Positions 11,334 through 23,622 of a stretch of 64,000 nucleotides of DNA are shown in pieces (position 1 is the first letter of the stretch; each line of letters starts with the position of its first letter). This DNA is from Abelmoschus esculentus (lineage: Eukaryota; Streptophyta; Magnoliopsida; Malvales; Malvaceae): positions 17,712,501-17,776,500 of the forward strand of contig JAUCBN010000022.1 in assembly GCA_035048815.1 (NCBI GenBank), in the 5' to 3' direction. Both the position numbers and the translations under genes were made by a program. The notes under the pieces are model-generated. The model was not told the origin of the DNA. It did no database searches and saw only the letters and a list, made by a program, of their open reading frames with translations.

Positions 11334-12469
11334 AAAGTACAAAATTTAAATTACATGAGAAGTTAATTGCACAAATTAAATAAATAAAAAACGAAAAGAT
11401 TAATAGGTAGAAAATAAAATACGAGAAATAAAAATGGTAGATGTTATATATTTACACAAAATGGACCGTGAATAATACGGATCATTTTCCATTGTGGATC
11501 ACCGTAAAACTGATATTGAACCAATAAGTAATAATATGAATATGATAATATAAATAAATCTAAATATTATAACATATATACACACGACGAATAAACAACA
11601 TATAAAAATAACATACAACACTTATAATGATATAATATAAGGTAAAACATAAATAACATGATATATAAAAAACATGAATAAATATTATGTAAGTATAAAA
11701 AAAAGATGTAATAACATATGCACACTAGTAACAAATAAAACACGTATTAAAATATGAATAAATAAATTCAAGAGCTGATTTGAGATAAAATTAAACCGAA
11801 ATGGGTGAAATTAAAAGGTTAAAAATATACAAAATGAATAAAATGCATAAATAAAAACATAATAGAAATAAAGATAAATATATACACATCAAGATGTGTG
11901 GTTAATAGTGTTTTCACGTTTTTATTTCCCATGAGAAGGAAACAAAAAGTGGTCTGGTTAGTATTTATTAAGGACAAATATATATAAAACAAATAATATG
12001 TATAAATAAAAACATAGTACAATAAAGACAAATATATATACATCAAGAATAAAAATAAAGACAAAGATGTGTGGTTGATAGTGTTTTCACGTTTTTATTA
12101 CTTTCCAAGAGAAAGAAACAAACAGTGGGCCTGCAAATGTGGAGGAAACAATTAAACCTTACTGAGGCTAGACATTACTGATATTTGTTCTAGATTAAAT
12201 TCTCAATCATTAGATATTGATCACTCAATTACTATACTGACATTATTGGTGTTTGAACCTGCGAATAAGTGATCAAATCGATCTCGTAATTAATCTAAAA
12301 TGTGGTCGTTTAACTATGATAAAATAAAAAAAAATTGTGTTTGTATTCAAGGGTATCGAATGAATGAATGAACTTTATCTCCTTTCTCCAGTTTTTTTTG
12401 TTTTACTGTCTCTCATTACTCTTTTATCTTCCCCTTAGTTTTAATTTGTTCCGTTACATTTCCGTAGCC
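11334..12469. repeat. LTR debris and duplicated AT-rich flank (copy A1/F2)
   Basis: Non-coding sequence collinear with 45131-46278. It carries two copies of the dispersed 95-bp repeat (near 11895 and 12064). It ends at the CACTA insertion, whose 3-bp target GCC is at 12467-12469. Confidence 0.75.
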
Positions 12470-12487
12470 CACTACAGCAGAACAGGT

Positions 12488-12850
12488 TTATAGCGCCGTT
12501 TTTTTATATATACAGTGGTGTTTTTTAGCGCCGCTAAAAGTACTTGCGGCACAACGAAAAACGCCACAAAAAACGCCTCTACAAGCTACGCCGCTAAAAG
12601 TAGCGGCGTTTATTTTAAATAAACGCCGCTATAGTACACGATCTATAGCGGCGTTTGTTTATTAAAACACTGCTAATGTACATTCTATTGTGGCGTTTGT
12701 TAAAAGCAAACGCCGCTAATGATCGTGTACTATAGCGGCGTTTGTTTTAAATAAACGCCGCTAATGTTCTGTACTTTTGTGGCGATTTTTAAAAAACGCC
12801 ACTAAAGTTAATGGGTTTTTAGTGGCGTTTGTCCCAAACGCCGCTATAGA
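12488..12850. repeat. CACTA left subterminal repeat array
   Basis: More than ten direct and inverted copies of a GCGGCGTTT-type word are separated by AT-rich spacers, many pairing as short hairpins (for example 12600-12640 and 12730-12765). In known CACTA systems such arrays bind the element-encoded TNPA-like protein. Some copies are decayed at the CG steps. Confidence 0.85.
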
Positions 12851-13078
12851 TACTGCATTTTAAAAAAATAATTTTAAATTATTATGACTACCAAAAGCTT
12901 CCCTGTAATTAATATTTCAACAACAATACAATTAAACAACAATCATAAAATAATCTAAAATACTTAACCATGAAAAATATTTTAAAGTCTAATATCAAAT
13001 AAAGTGAAATATAATAATTCAGAGTTTAAGTAAAATAAAGTTCAGTAATAAGTAAAAACCAAATGAACCTAAAATCAT

Positions 13079-14694
13079 CTAAGGCGACGAATTCCTAGGC
13101 TGGTTTTGCTTTAACATCGCCATCATATCTTGAAATTGTTGTTGAAGATTCTGATATGCTGCTTCTCTCTCTGCTTCCCTTGCTGCTCTCTCAGCTTCTC
13201 TTCGTTCTCTTTTAGCTTCTTTACCTTCCATCTCTGCTTGGAATTGAGTTAATTGTTGTTTTAAACGTTGAACTTCCGCTTGCGAAGACTGACTTTGTGA
13301 TGGCATGTACTGAGACGATTTGGATGCAAAATATTTAGTTGGTGTCACGAATGATCCTTGACAGCGCACTCGACCATATCTTTCAGGACCCAAAACTTTA
13401 GCAAAAACTTGATTCTCGATATCAACAATATTAGCAGAACCATCAATTAAAGTCGTAGCTTCTATCTGTGTCCTTTTTTCTTTCATTCTCGTCTGATAAT
13501 CATTTGTTAAAAATAATAAATGAAAACAGGATTCATTATACTAGAATACCAAATACAACATAATACAAAATAATAGATGAAAAATAATAGATGAAAACAT
13601 TATACCAGAATTTCTTCAGCTTCAGGATTCATTGGAGAGCCATCCTTTTTGGTGTGAGTAATGTCGAATAGCTTTACCCGTCCAATGCTAGAACCAGACG
13701 ACACAAGCTACAAAATATAATAAACATGAATATTAACTTTAATATAACACAAGTTAAAATAATATTTTAAAAAATAATACCTCTTCATTAGCAATGCGAG
13801 CAAAGCTCTTCGTCCCTGCTGTGTGCGTAAATTTTTGTTTCTGTCTACTAGTAACTCCTACGCGCTCTCTTTCCTGTTTAATTTCCAATTTTTATTACAT
13901 TTAAAGTTGAAATTGAAATAATATAATGTTATTATTATAAATTGTAGATGTTACCTCCCCTTTTGTTGAACTCCAAAACTTGACTGCATCTTCCCATTGA
14001 TGCCGTAGTATTCCTGGGGGAACATTTTGAAATTTCTCTTGAAGGCTCAAATCGTTTTTGAAATACATCTTCTTCAAGAAGCTCTTATGGTCTCTCCATT
14101 TCTTTCCTAATGCATGCTTCACATAATCGTCTGAGACCTCCAAAGAGAATTTATCCTGAAAATCACAAAATCAAAAGTAAATATTACTATTTAAATGTAA
14201 TGAATTAGATAATATAATATTATTCTTACCTTAACAAGATCAAGAGCTTGATTTTTGTTACTATTTGGCATTTGATGCCAAGACTCATAACTGATTGGTA
14301 AAATTGAAGCATTACGTGCAACAATGCCTAAATAACTCGCCAAAACACCTGCTTCTACAACAATAGGTTGGCCGACATGTTTCTTGAAGCTTTTACATGT
14401 TCTCCAACGGGGAGATCGTATAATTCTATCAAAGTCGTTCGCCCTCTAGTCTTGCGCCTTCGACCATTTTCACCTATATGCAAATATATCAAGTCAACAC
14501 TTTATTAAATCATTTCAACGATAACAAATAGTTATGATTCAAATAATGTTTTAAAAAATACCTTCAATTTCTATATTCTCAACCGTTTCAGGAACTTGTG
14601 AAGCTGCAGAACCAGACAAGTCATCTTCATTTGTTTCTTCTCCTATTCGAGGAACTTGAACAATATTTAAGCTATTTAATTTTCTCCTCGGCAT
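13079..14694 (-). pseudogene. CACTA Transposase_24 / TNPA-like gene, one frameshift
   Basis: Six exons can be read with GT-AG borders: 14694-14562 (ATG; M-P-R-R-K-L), 14473-14230, 14155-13955, 13873-13781, 13707-13606 and 13492-13079 (stop). Together they total 1187 nt, one short of 396 codons. The missing base is in the second exon near 14377-14384, where G-R-T-T-L-I-E-L-Y-D-L must switch frame to reach G-Q-P-I-V-V-E-A-G-V-L. Recognisable blocks include A-L-G-K-K-W-R-D-H-K, P-P-G-I-L-R-H-Q-W and, at the end, a 60-residue charged coiled-coil (R/E/A-rich) with a Gln-rich region. This matches the plant Transposase_24 family found as the second gene of CACTA elements, thought to bind the subterminal repeats. 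Apart from the frameshift the exon structure is clean, suggesting recent loss of function. Confidence 0.85.
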
Positions 14695-14784
14695 AATACT
14701 TGTAAGAAGCGGAAAAGAAACATTAGTAACAACTTTAGTAAAAAAATTAATAAGGCTAAATAGAAATCTTATTACAATACACAA

Positions 14785-16398
14785 CTAATTTTCATTAAAA
14801 TCTTCATCCATGTTGTCTCGAACCCACTGAAACTGTGAATTAGAAGTAGAAGATGTTCCATCTAAGTTTTGTGCTGCAAAAGGTAAAGTTTCTGGTCTTG
14901 TTTCAATGTCATCTCTACTTCCATCCCCGATATCAATCAATTCTCTAGGGGTGTTACGGAGTACAACATACCAACCATCTTTGGTTGGATCATGGGAATA
15001 GAAAACTTGTTTGACTTGAGACGAGAATACATATGGTTCGTCCATCAATTGTTGGCCAGTATGAATTAATCGAGAAAAGTTCACCATTGTAAAACCAAAT
15101 TGATCTTTTTTAATTCCCCTAGTACTGTTGACATCGGCCCAATCACACCGAAACAACACAACCTTCCGTTTTCCATAATAATCCAACTCAACAATGTCGG
15201 TAATAATTCCATAATATTCAACATCTTCCTCCACAGGATGATTGTCCCTTTCACTAGCATAACTTGTAATTGAAGAAGTAACAATAACTCCACAATTTTG
15301 CGTCCTCCGTAATCTTTCTCGAGATTTCGTATGAAACCTATACCCGTTAATGAGGAAGGCATTATATCTCTTAACAATTTTATTTGGGCCTTGACAAAGC
15401 CATTTTACTTCTTCACTAACTTCTCTCCCACAGTAAACCTATTACACGTGAGAAGTTACATTGGTTAACATTCATGCATATTGATATTAAGACTAGAAAA
15501 GTCATATCAAGCTTTAGTTATACTTACCATTTTCCCTAACTATTCGTGAAAAGTTTCTGCAAAGAGCTTATGACTTTCTCGTTGATTTAATCTTCTTGAG
15601 CGTACACGAGATTGTAACTCTTCCTTATACTCACTATAAAATAGGTTACGTGGTTATAGAATGGCAAAAAAATAAGTCACCCCAATACAACATACAATCA
15701 TTCTGGCAACTGTGTATTTTTTCATATTCAAAGCCCAAATCTTTTATCATTTTCTTCATATCTTTGCTAGATTGAGGAATTTTGGCAGATGGAAACATTT
15801 CTCTTAAAAACTGTAATAACTGTGTAAAGGAATTACTAGTCCATCCTCCCAAACATTTCAAGTGGAAAAGATGAATACAAAAGGAGAGTTTGGAATGCTT
15901 CGATCCATCGTAAAGAGGTTCATTCATTTCATCAAGCAAATTGTAAAACTTTGCAGCATCTCCATTTGCCTCTTCATCACATTTATTTCTTCTCATCTCG
16001 GTAAAATCATTTACACCAATATCACAATCTTCTTCTCTAATAGATTGTTGATTCTCGTTCATATTAAATGCATCTCACAATATACCCTCCATGTCATCTT
16101 CTATAACAGGTTCGCGATCAACAATAGGATGAAAAGACAAATTACTCATAGAAGCAGCAGTACGAGATGTCAACTCTTCATGGAATACCCATTTTCTATA
16201 TCCTGGAACAAAGCCATAAACAATTAAATGTTCTTCTACAACTTCACGGCTGTGCCAATTAATATTCACACACTTTTTACAAGGGCAAAAAATCATATTC
16301 TCTTGGCTTGCATTCGCAAATGCTACATTTAGAAAAGTTTCCACTCCATTTCGATATGTAGTACTTACCCTTGACAAATTCATCCAACTTCTATCCAT
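14785..16398 (-). pseudogene. CACTA TNP2-type transposase gene, core deleted
   Basis: Three remnants lie in the order of the family. 16398-15646 starts M-D-R-S-W-M and holds the transposase-associated zinc-binding domain (C-P-C-K-K-C-V-N) and then the Transposase_21 entry region (L-S-F-C-I-H-L-F-H-L-K-C, C-Q-N-D-C-M-L-Y-W-G). It is interrupted by a TGA at 16075-16077. A short C-terminal exon (about 15640-15528) carries a TAG at 15540-15542 and a good donor at 15527. Exon 15438-14785 (217 codons) encodes the DUF4216 domain (W-L-C-Q-G-P, F-H-T-K-S-R-E-R-L-R-R-T-Q-N-C-G-V, Y-Y-G-I-I-T-D-I, V-L-F-R-C-D-W). The catalytic TNP2 core and DUF4218 region, normally between the first two remnants, are absent. 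The overlapping frame at 15081-15377 is a shadow. Confidence 0.88.
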
Positions 16399-17640
16399 TT
16401 AGAATTTCTGTAATATACATCATCAAAGAATAACCCAACTTATAAAACAAAAAGAAACATTCATATCATACTAATCATAACAATCAAAAGGAAATCAGAA
16501 CAACCCAACTTCTATCCAATTAGAGCATAATTATACATAAATATACTCTGTACCACAGATATACAACAATTTAAACGAAATCAACAGATGAACAATACAA
16601 ATAATTAATTTAGGGTGGGGGATTCAAGATCTAGATACTCCTAATAAAAGCTCAACAGCTTAAATAATCAAGAATCAAGATGAGAAAACATTTTCCTCTT
16701 CTCTGATTTCACAACTGATTTTTCAATGAGTGATTTCGAAAGTCACCAGAAGCTGGAATTCAGAGCCAACAAAATAGAAATCCTCCCCAAATTCTTTATC
16801 CAAACACACCTTTATAGAGTTCGGAGATCAGATCTCTAATTAAAATACTAAATTATAAGCCAAGAGATCAAAATTGGAAAACAATATTCCATCGATCCGC
16901 TCTTCGTCAAAACATAAAATTAAAACAACCACAGTTTCAAATAATCACAGCCAATTATGAATCTATCTAATCATGAAAATGAATGAAACTGCAACAACAT
17001 GATCATGTAAGCTTAAATATCTTTAAGATCAAATACCGAAGGAAATTGAAAGAAGGAAGAACTGAATACTCATAGATTTAAACTTCATTCAAATATTTAG
17101 TTTTACATCAATAAAAAGAATTCAATTCCTTTTCCACTACATTTCCCAGCCACCTAATAAACAACAGATCCAAACACATGAAAAAACTGTGAAAGACGGA
17201 TTAAAACTTGAGAGATTCGATTTAATGAGTACCTGTTGAACAGCGTAATCGGAAATTTATCCAAAAATTTCTATTGGGACAAATATCCTAAATTATTAGG
17301 AATCCTAAATCTAAATCCTAAATCTAAATTATTAGGAATCCTAAATCTAAATCTAAATCTAAATTTTTAGGAACCCATTCATGAATCTTAAGCAATTGAC
17401 TGTTATAATTTATAAATAAAAAAAACTAAATTATTAGGAATCCTAAATCTAAAGGAACCCTAAATTAAACTATAAATTTACCTGCAGTAGAACGACGGTC
17501 GATCGGTCGGGGGCGTCGATCGGAGCTGCCGAAGAAGGGACGGACGGACGGTCGGCTGGGTTTGTGGGGGGGGGGGGAATGTCTGAAGGAATTGTGGTGG
17601 TGGGGGGGAATGTTGCTTCTGGAACGCTGTAATCGTTCAT
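16399..17640 (-). other. CACTA internal leader region, with TAAATC tract and poly-G
   Basis: This non-coding stretch upstream of the TNP2-type gene probably holds its promoter and 5' untranslated region. It includes imperfect CTAAAT(C) tandem repeats at 17285-17370 and 17440-17465, and a G12 run at 17566-17577 followed by G7 at 17602-17608. A 60-aa Pro/Arg-rich minus-strand frame (17465-17647) reads through the G-run and is not convincing as a protein. Confidence 0.5.
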
Positions 17641-17647
17641 AAAACAT

Positions 17648-17945
17648 AAGTTAGCGGCGTTTGTTAATGAAACGCCGTGAAAGAACTACCTATTACGGCG
17701 TTTATTACTAAAATGCCATAAAAATTGAGCCTTTTACAGCGTTTTTAAATGAAACGCCACAAGCTTTGAGACTACTGCGACGTTTTTTGAGAAAAACGCC
17801 ATTATAGTTCGGGTAATTGCGGCGTTTTTTATAAAACGCCACTAAGATAGAAGTACTGCGGTATTTTTTTTAAAAAGCGCAACTAATTTGCGATTCTTTG
17901 TGGCGTTTTATAAAAAAACGCCACTAAAGTCGCCGCTACAGTACA
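17648..17945. repeat. CACTA right subterminal repeat array
   Basis: Counterpart of the left array, with repeated (A)AACGCC and GGCGTTT words ending next to the right terminus. Several units have mutated at CG (for example tggcgtttt, aaatgcc), consistent with ageing of methylated CpG. Confidence 0.82.
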
Positions 17946-17959
17946 AAACTGGTGTAGTG

Positions 17960-18345
17960 GCCTCATCTTGGTTTCGAACATTCTTAGACAGTCTCTCATC
18001 TAGGGGTGCTTAAAGAGTTGAGCAGTTCGAATTCGACTCGGTTAAAATTTGATAAATATTTAATTTGGATTGGTTCGGCCCAATACCATAACAAGTTACA
18101 TCCACCTTGGAAAACAATATGAATCTGATTCAGACTTATTACACATGAACTGTTATAGTACTAACACACTCCACGTCTTGGTGTAGACCAAGCACAGTAT
18201 CTCAGTTGGGACCAAGACGACATTTATTTCATAGAATAATATATGATTTTTGATTGACTCGAATCGGATTGGATGTCTGCCTGGTATAGACCAAGCACAA
18301 TATCTCAGTTGGGACCAAGCATAATATTTGTCTGCCTAGAAAACA
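17960..18345. pseudogene. Flank duplicate with JIP23 3'-end relic
   Basis: After the CACTA element the sequence resumes the block that corresponds to 46278-46607. At 18296-18316 it contains caatatctcagttggga, the complement of the last codons and stop of the JIP23-like gene. The similarity then stops and the coding exons are gone. A second partial copy of the same words lies at 18185-18225. The 5' portion of a JIP23 copy reappears at 25985, past a 7.6-kb interruption. Confidence 0.6.
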
Positions 18346-19270
18346 CCTAATTCTAAACCTAAATCCAAATCCAAATCCAAATTTAACAAGCTTGTAAAGA
18401 ATAACACAATCCTTTGTATTTAAATTATAAAGTCTTAAACTAAACTCTAAATAGTAAATCCTAAACTCTAGTATTAGATTATAAATTATAAACTCTAAAT
18501 CTTAAACCAAACATCTAACCTTAACGCACCCATTAAGGGGTCGGGTTAGTATTTGGTCAATTTTTTTTAATCTTTTTAATAATACATTCACATTGTATAC
18601 AAATAATACTCCAACTAAAATTACTTAGATGAATTATATCTTTCATTACTGAAATCACTCTACAAATTCAACATATTTGTATGTTGTTTTAATGTTTTGA
18701 ATATTATTTCATAAAAATAATTTAACTTTAAAACATAACAAAATAAAATATTAAACACTTAAAAATTAAACACCTAAAACATAAATTATTGTACCTGACG
18801 TATTTCTTGTCTAAATCACAGACAATTTCATACTTCGCTTAAAATGATATTAAAAATATTAATATTATTTTTTCTTTTGATATTCATAATTTAATAAAGA
18901 CATATAATTTTTTTAAAAAATAAAACTATATAATACAAACATATAATTAAATTTAAATAAAATTAATTTAAAGATTTAAATTAAGAAACTCATAAAAAAA
19001 TATTTTTTAATCAACTATAGTGATTATTATAGTATTTGTTTTAGAGTATACTCTTAACCATTAGACATTGATCACTCAATGATTATGTTGGTATTACTAG
19101 TACTTAAACTCGTGACCTCTAAGAACAATAACCATTTCTTTAACTACTAAGGTTAAATGGCTCGAGCCACTTGCTATTTAATCATGAGAAACTCTAACAT
19201 ATGATTTATTTTACGAAATATAAATTTATCAATAAAAATAAAACTATTAAAATATTATATTATCATTACA
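18346..19270. other. AT-rich mosaic, no gene
   Basis: Non-coding. Bases about 18590-19000 resemble 27285-27620, and 18360-18395 resembles 33005-33050. I see no terminal repeats or coding in it. Confidence 0.55.
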
Positions 19271-21181
19271 CTAAGTGTATGTCCCCTTCCTTGTTTTTCC
19301 TTTATTTTTCTTCATGAAAATTAAGTGAAGGTGTAATAGTTGTTCTTTCAAGTAAGAATCTCAAAATTATAGTTAAGAGAAAAAAAAAAGAATAAAAGCA
19401 GTTATTTACCGAGGTACTAGTAAAGGGTTAATGGTAGAGATCGGAAAGAATGAGTTTAGCTTCATTTTTCCTTTAACCACTTGGGCCAGAGGTAAACTCT
19501 TTTTTTATTATAATGTAGAAAAAAGAGTTTCGCTTCATTTTTTTATGTAAAACTCTTCTTTTTGTATCTTTTGATCTTTTATTAAGGTCGTAAATCATTT
19601 TGTAACATCTCATTATTGTGAACGAGGTCATAGAAGCTTTCAAAAAAGAATAAAAAGGATTCAAGTTTGACAAGAAGCTTCATTCTCATCTATTAGAGTA
19701 AGATTAATGTACTTCTAACTCTTTTGTCTTCGTGAACATCATAAAAATGATACAATACATGACATTAATCACAATCCTCGTCCAACCCCAACAGTACTCG
19801 TATAGGTAGATTTACCTTTCCACGTAGAATCACTCGGCACTCCTTGGTTCAGTTTATTCATCCCTTACCCTCCATGAGCACCCGTGTTAACGTGCTCAAG
19901 GAGTTCATGAGACTCAGAATCCTCCTGAGTTTCTTGTAAGGGTTTAAAATGGAAAGTTTTAGAAAGATGTCGTTATTTTAATTAATATTTTTAATTATTT
20001 TAATTTTAGTGAATAAGTAGCCAAATCGATCTTGTAATTAATTTGAAATGTTATCGTTTAAGTATGATAAAATAAAAAAAATTGTATTTGTATTTAAAGG
20101 TATTGAATGAATAAATTTTATTTTTTTTCTTCAATTTCTTTGTTTTACCGTCTCCCATTGCTCTTCTATCTTCTCCCTTAGTATTAATTTTTCTTTTTTA
20201 ATTTGTTCCGTTACATTTACATAGCCTCAACATGGGACGTGACTTCAGATTCCACATCCTCATCTTGGTTCTGAAAATTCTTAGGCAGTCTCTCGTCTGG
20301 ATGCTTAACGAGTTGAGCAACTCGTAAGTTGCTTGAATTTGATTCGTTCAAAATTTGATAAATATATATTCGATTCGGATTGGCTTGACTCAATACCTTA
20401 ACGAGTTAAATCAAGCAAAGTTTAACTCGACCCGATAATTTTGCTAGCAGCCCATTAATTTTTTTAAATATTTTTAGTAATTGTTTTAAAATTATTTCAT
20501 TCAAAAAATAAATTTAAATAATAATTATTAATGTGCGAATTGTTATTTTAATTTTAATACGCTAGTTTGATGTATTTATGGATTTTTACTTTCGAATTAA
20601 GACTTTGAATGTGTTTTATATATATATTTTAAATTTATGGTTAAATTTATTAATTTATATTAATATTAAGTTCATGTAGTATTATTAAATTTACTTTTAG
20701 TTAAAAATAAGATAAGTTTTTAGTGAGCTTTACGAGACTGAAAAATCTGAGTTTGATTCGATTCGTTAAGAACTCGAGTCGATTTTGAGCTTTAATCGAG
20801 TCTGGTGTTGACCGATTTTTGATCGTGTTAGACTCGAGTAACTCTTATCTGTCTAGCCTCATATAATGCCTAATGAAGAAAAAACTTTGATACACAAGTG
20901 TGTAAACTCAAACTTGTTAATTTTAGAGTTTAAAACTTATATTTAGGGTTTAGATTTTAAGTTTTAAATTATAAGAACTAAAAATTGTATATTTATATTT
21001 TTCGAGTATCTCGTAAGTTTTTTGAGTCGAGTATCATGTAGATCGTCTCCTCAAGAGCTCTAGTTGAGTCCAATTGAATCAAGTTTTGACCGAGCTTTTG
21101 ACCAATTCGAGCTCGAATAGCTCGCTATCTATCTCGTCTCAATTACAGCCTAATTTTAGACTATAATTTTTTAAACTAAAC
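19271..21181. repeat. Duplicated non-coding block, left of LTR-like element
   Basis: This stretch is collinear with 51538-53466. It contains a short palindrome (GAGCAC...GTGCTC near 19876-19903) and a 66-aa minus-strand frame (19473-19673) whose homologue at 51739-51942 differs by several residues. The frame has no recognised domain and sits in AT-rich DNA, so I do not call it a gene. Confidence 0.7.
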
Positions 21182-23591
21182 TGTAACACCCCTATCCCGG
21201 TTTATGAGATATTGAGTGTTACTCAAGATTTCCAAACAATGCAAAAATCCTAACAAAGTGACCAACTTGGTCTTTCTTGGAAGACAATGTAACCATTTAG
21301 TATTTCTTTAAGCACAAGCATACAAAATTTCTATTACACTTAACTGAATCTAATCATTCAACTCAAGTCAATCCTATACTTTGAGGACCTATTCTAAGCG
21401 TGTTTGGACATCATATAACAACCATACAAAATCAGGTTCATTAAATCAAGCAAGATCAAGATAAAACTTATGTTATCCAAGTTTATCCATGTCAATTAAG
21501 TACAAACCATAACTTAGCCTTAATGTTTACACGCCAACACTAAAACCAACATTTACAACTTAGAAATCAAAATGCATGATATGTTAAGTACATAACTAAG
21601 CCACCAACTCTAGTAGTTACAAAATATATAAAATACCATACTCCTTGCTTGTTGCTTGTGGTTGCCTCCTATGATCAACCATAGCTTAAGACTTTTGATT
21701 GAGAATCTGATGGTTTGGGAGGAAGGAAACAAAAGAGTGATAAGTACTTTTTAGGTACTTAGTGAAGTAGTTCCTAGAACTAACCGGTTAAACATGTATT
21801 AAGCAAGCAACAAGTATATACTAGCAATTCATACTTTAAAGTCAAGGTAAACAAAAACCAACACGTTGTCATTCAAGGATAATAGCTATAAACATACTTC
21901 CAATTTAAATCAAGCAAGTCAACATGTTCTCATTCAAGACCAATAACTATAGACATGCTTTCACTTTATTCATATCATTATGTATTTCAAGTCAATTAAC
22001 CAAGTGTACAAGATACTCAAGACATGTACTTAAGTATATGAGCAAGCAAAGTCATGTTTCAATTCATGTAAGCATATAGAGTTCAAGGGCAAGTGACATA
22101 TTGGTACCAATGCAACATCATATACTTTAGCCTGTGCTAATTCTAGCTAGTCAAGTAACATTACAAGAGAGAACCAAATGCATATTCAAGTATTATAGCT
22201 TTTTACTTGTGTTGATTCCTTTTTGAATCCTTAGTTTTTAGTTAGGACGAAGGTAATCGGGTTACAAGTGGGTACACAAAGTACATAGCAAGTTGATGCA
22301 TATAGCATCCAAGAAAGTATCCATGACACTATAAGATGTACACGAGGTACAAGTACACGAAGTACTATCAAGTCGATACACGGAGTATCTAGCAAGAAGG
22401 ATGACTTACCATCCAAGACAAGTAGGCGACTTACCACCACTAATGAGCTTAATACCCTAGGCATGCCTTTATACCTAGGACCAACTAGCAATCAAGGATT
22501 TGTAATTCTTTTATTGTTAGTTTTTAATATTTCAAGTATCAACATGGCAATTTATGAAGGCAACATAAATGTACGAATAAGTTACCATACATACCTGGCA
22601 AATAGCATGATTCACCATGCTTTAATCTTTCAAAGACATACCAACAAACATGCATTAAACCAATTCATGCAAACAAGCATAGCAATATTCATGGCATTTT
22701 CTAACATCCAATTTGACATAGAAACAAGCAAGTTTAGCAAACAATTTACTCCTACCTCCCATGATTTAGTCAAGTGATTAATTAGTCAAGTTTCATGGTA
22801 ATTCAGACATAAAAGAGGTGGTTGGGACTTAGTTTCCAACCCTAAGTTAACCACACTCACTAAGTCTCCAAGCTATCAAGCATTGAGGATGGAGATCCCT
22901 TTGCCCTTCTTCCTTGCAAGGTCCAATTCCTTCTCCTTCTCACGATCTACTTGTTCGATTTCTCTAATAACCATACACACATAATCATTCATTAGCATGC
23001 ATTAAAACCACTTAATTCAAGTGTTCATATGCATAACAAATACAAGATTTGAATCTGTCCTACACTAGATAATTTATTGATCCTTTACTAAAAATTGTGT
23101 ATCTTTTAATCCGTTCATCGGATTTTCAATTACTTTATACCGTTGGAAAGCTAATGAAATAATCTATTTAACCATAATATGCTTGCATTTTATTACTAAG
23201 CCATTTAATACAATTTGTAATCACCAAAATTCGTCCGGGGAGTCGCCACCAATCATTTTTTACGGTGCAATAGGAACACCAAATTTACGTCTACGAACCA
23301 GAGCTGGATCCGAGAGTTTGTTACGCGTAGGGAAGGGTGAGCACCCCTACAATACCCAAAATTGGCACCTATTGGCTACAAAATATTTTATATGAACGAA
23401 AATAAAAATCCGATATAATTTAAAAACATGATCCCATTTTAATTTAGAAAATAGTTTAATAATAATTAATAACATTAACAATTAAAGTAGTATTATAAAT
23501 ATAATGAAAATACTAATACCGATTATGACGAAAAATTTGGTGCGAAAAAAATTTATTATACTACTACTAATATTGTAATAGAAATAATATA

Positions 23592-23622
<31 letters not shown>

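Larger units (their letters stand above)
12470..17959 (-). mobile_element. CACTA (En/Spm-type) DNA transposon, defective
   Basis: The 5490-bp element begins CACTACAGCAGAACAGG and ends CTGGTGTAGTG, i.e. inverted CACTAC(A/-)(G/C)CAG termini. Direct GCC trinucleotides flank it (12467-12469 and 17960-17962), the 3-bp target duplication typical of CACTA elements. The matching position in the duplicate block, near 46277, is uninterrupted. Both ends carry dense GCGGCGTTT / AAACGCCGC subterminal motifs, the usual binding array for the TNPA-like protein. Two gene remnants lie inside on the minus strand: a TNP2-type transposase with its catalytic core missing, and a Transposase_24/TNPA-like gene with a frameshift. 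It is therefore non-autonomous, though its ends could still be mobilised. Confidence 0.95.

Noticed and set aside
15862..16227. 121-aa plus-strand frame inside the CACTA element
   Set aside because: Antisense to the TNP2-type transposase remnant.
19800..19960. Minus-strand reading with S-T-W-K-G-K-S-T-Y and a GAGCAC palindrome
   Set aside because: Interrupted by stops and not matched to any family I know; too weak for a gene or structured-RNA call.
22231..22777. 86- and 104-aa frames in the family-B LTR-like element, repeated at 54520-55066
   Set aside because: Maintained only because the element is duplicated; no domain, start context or splice signals.
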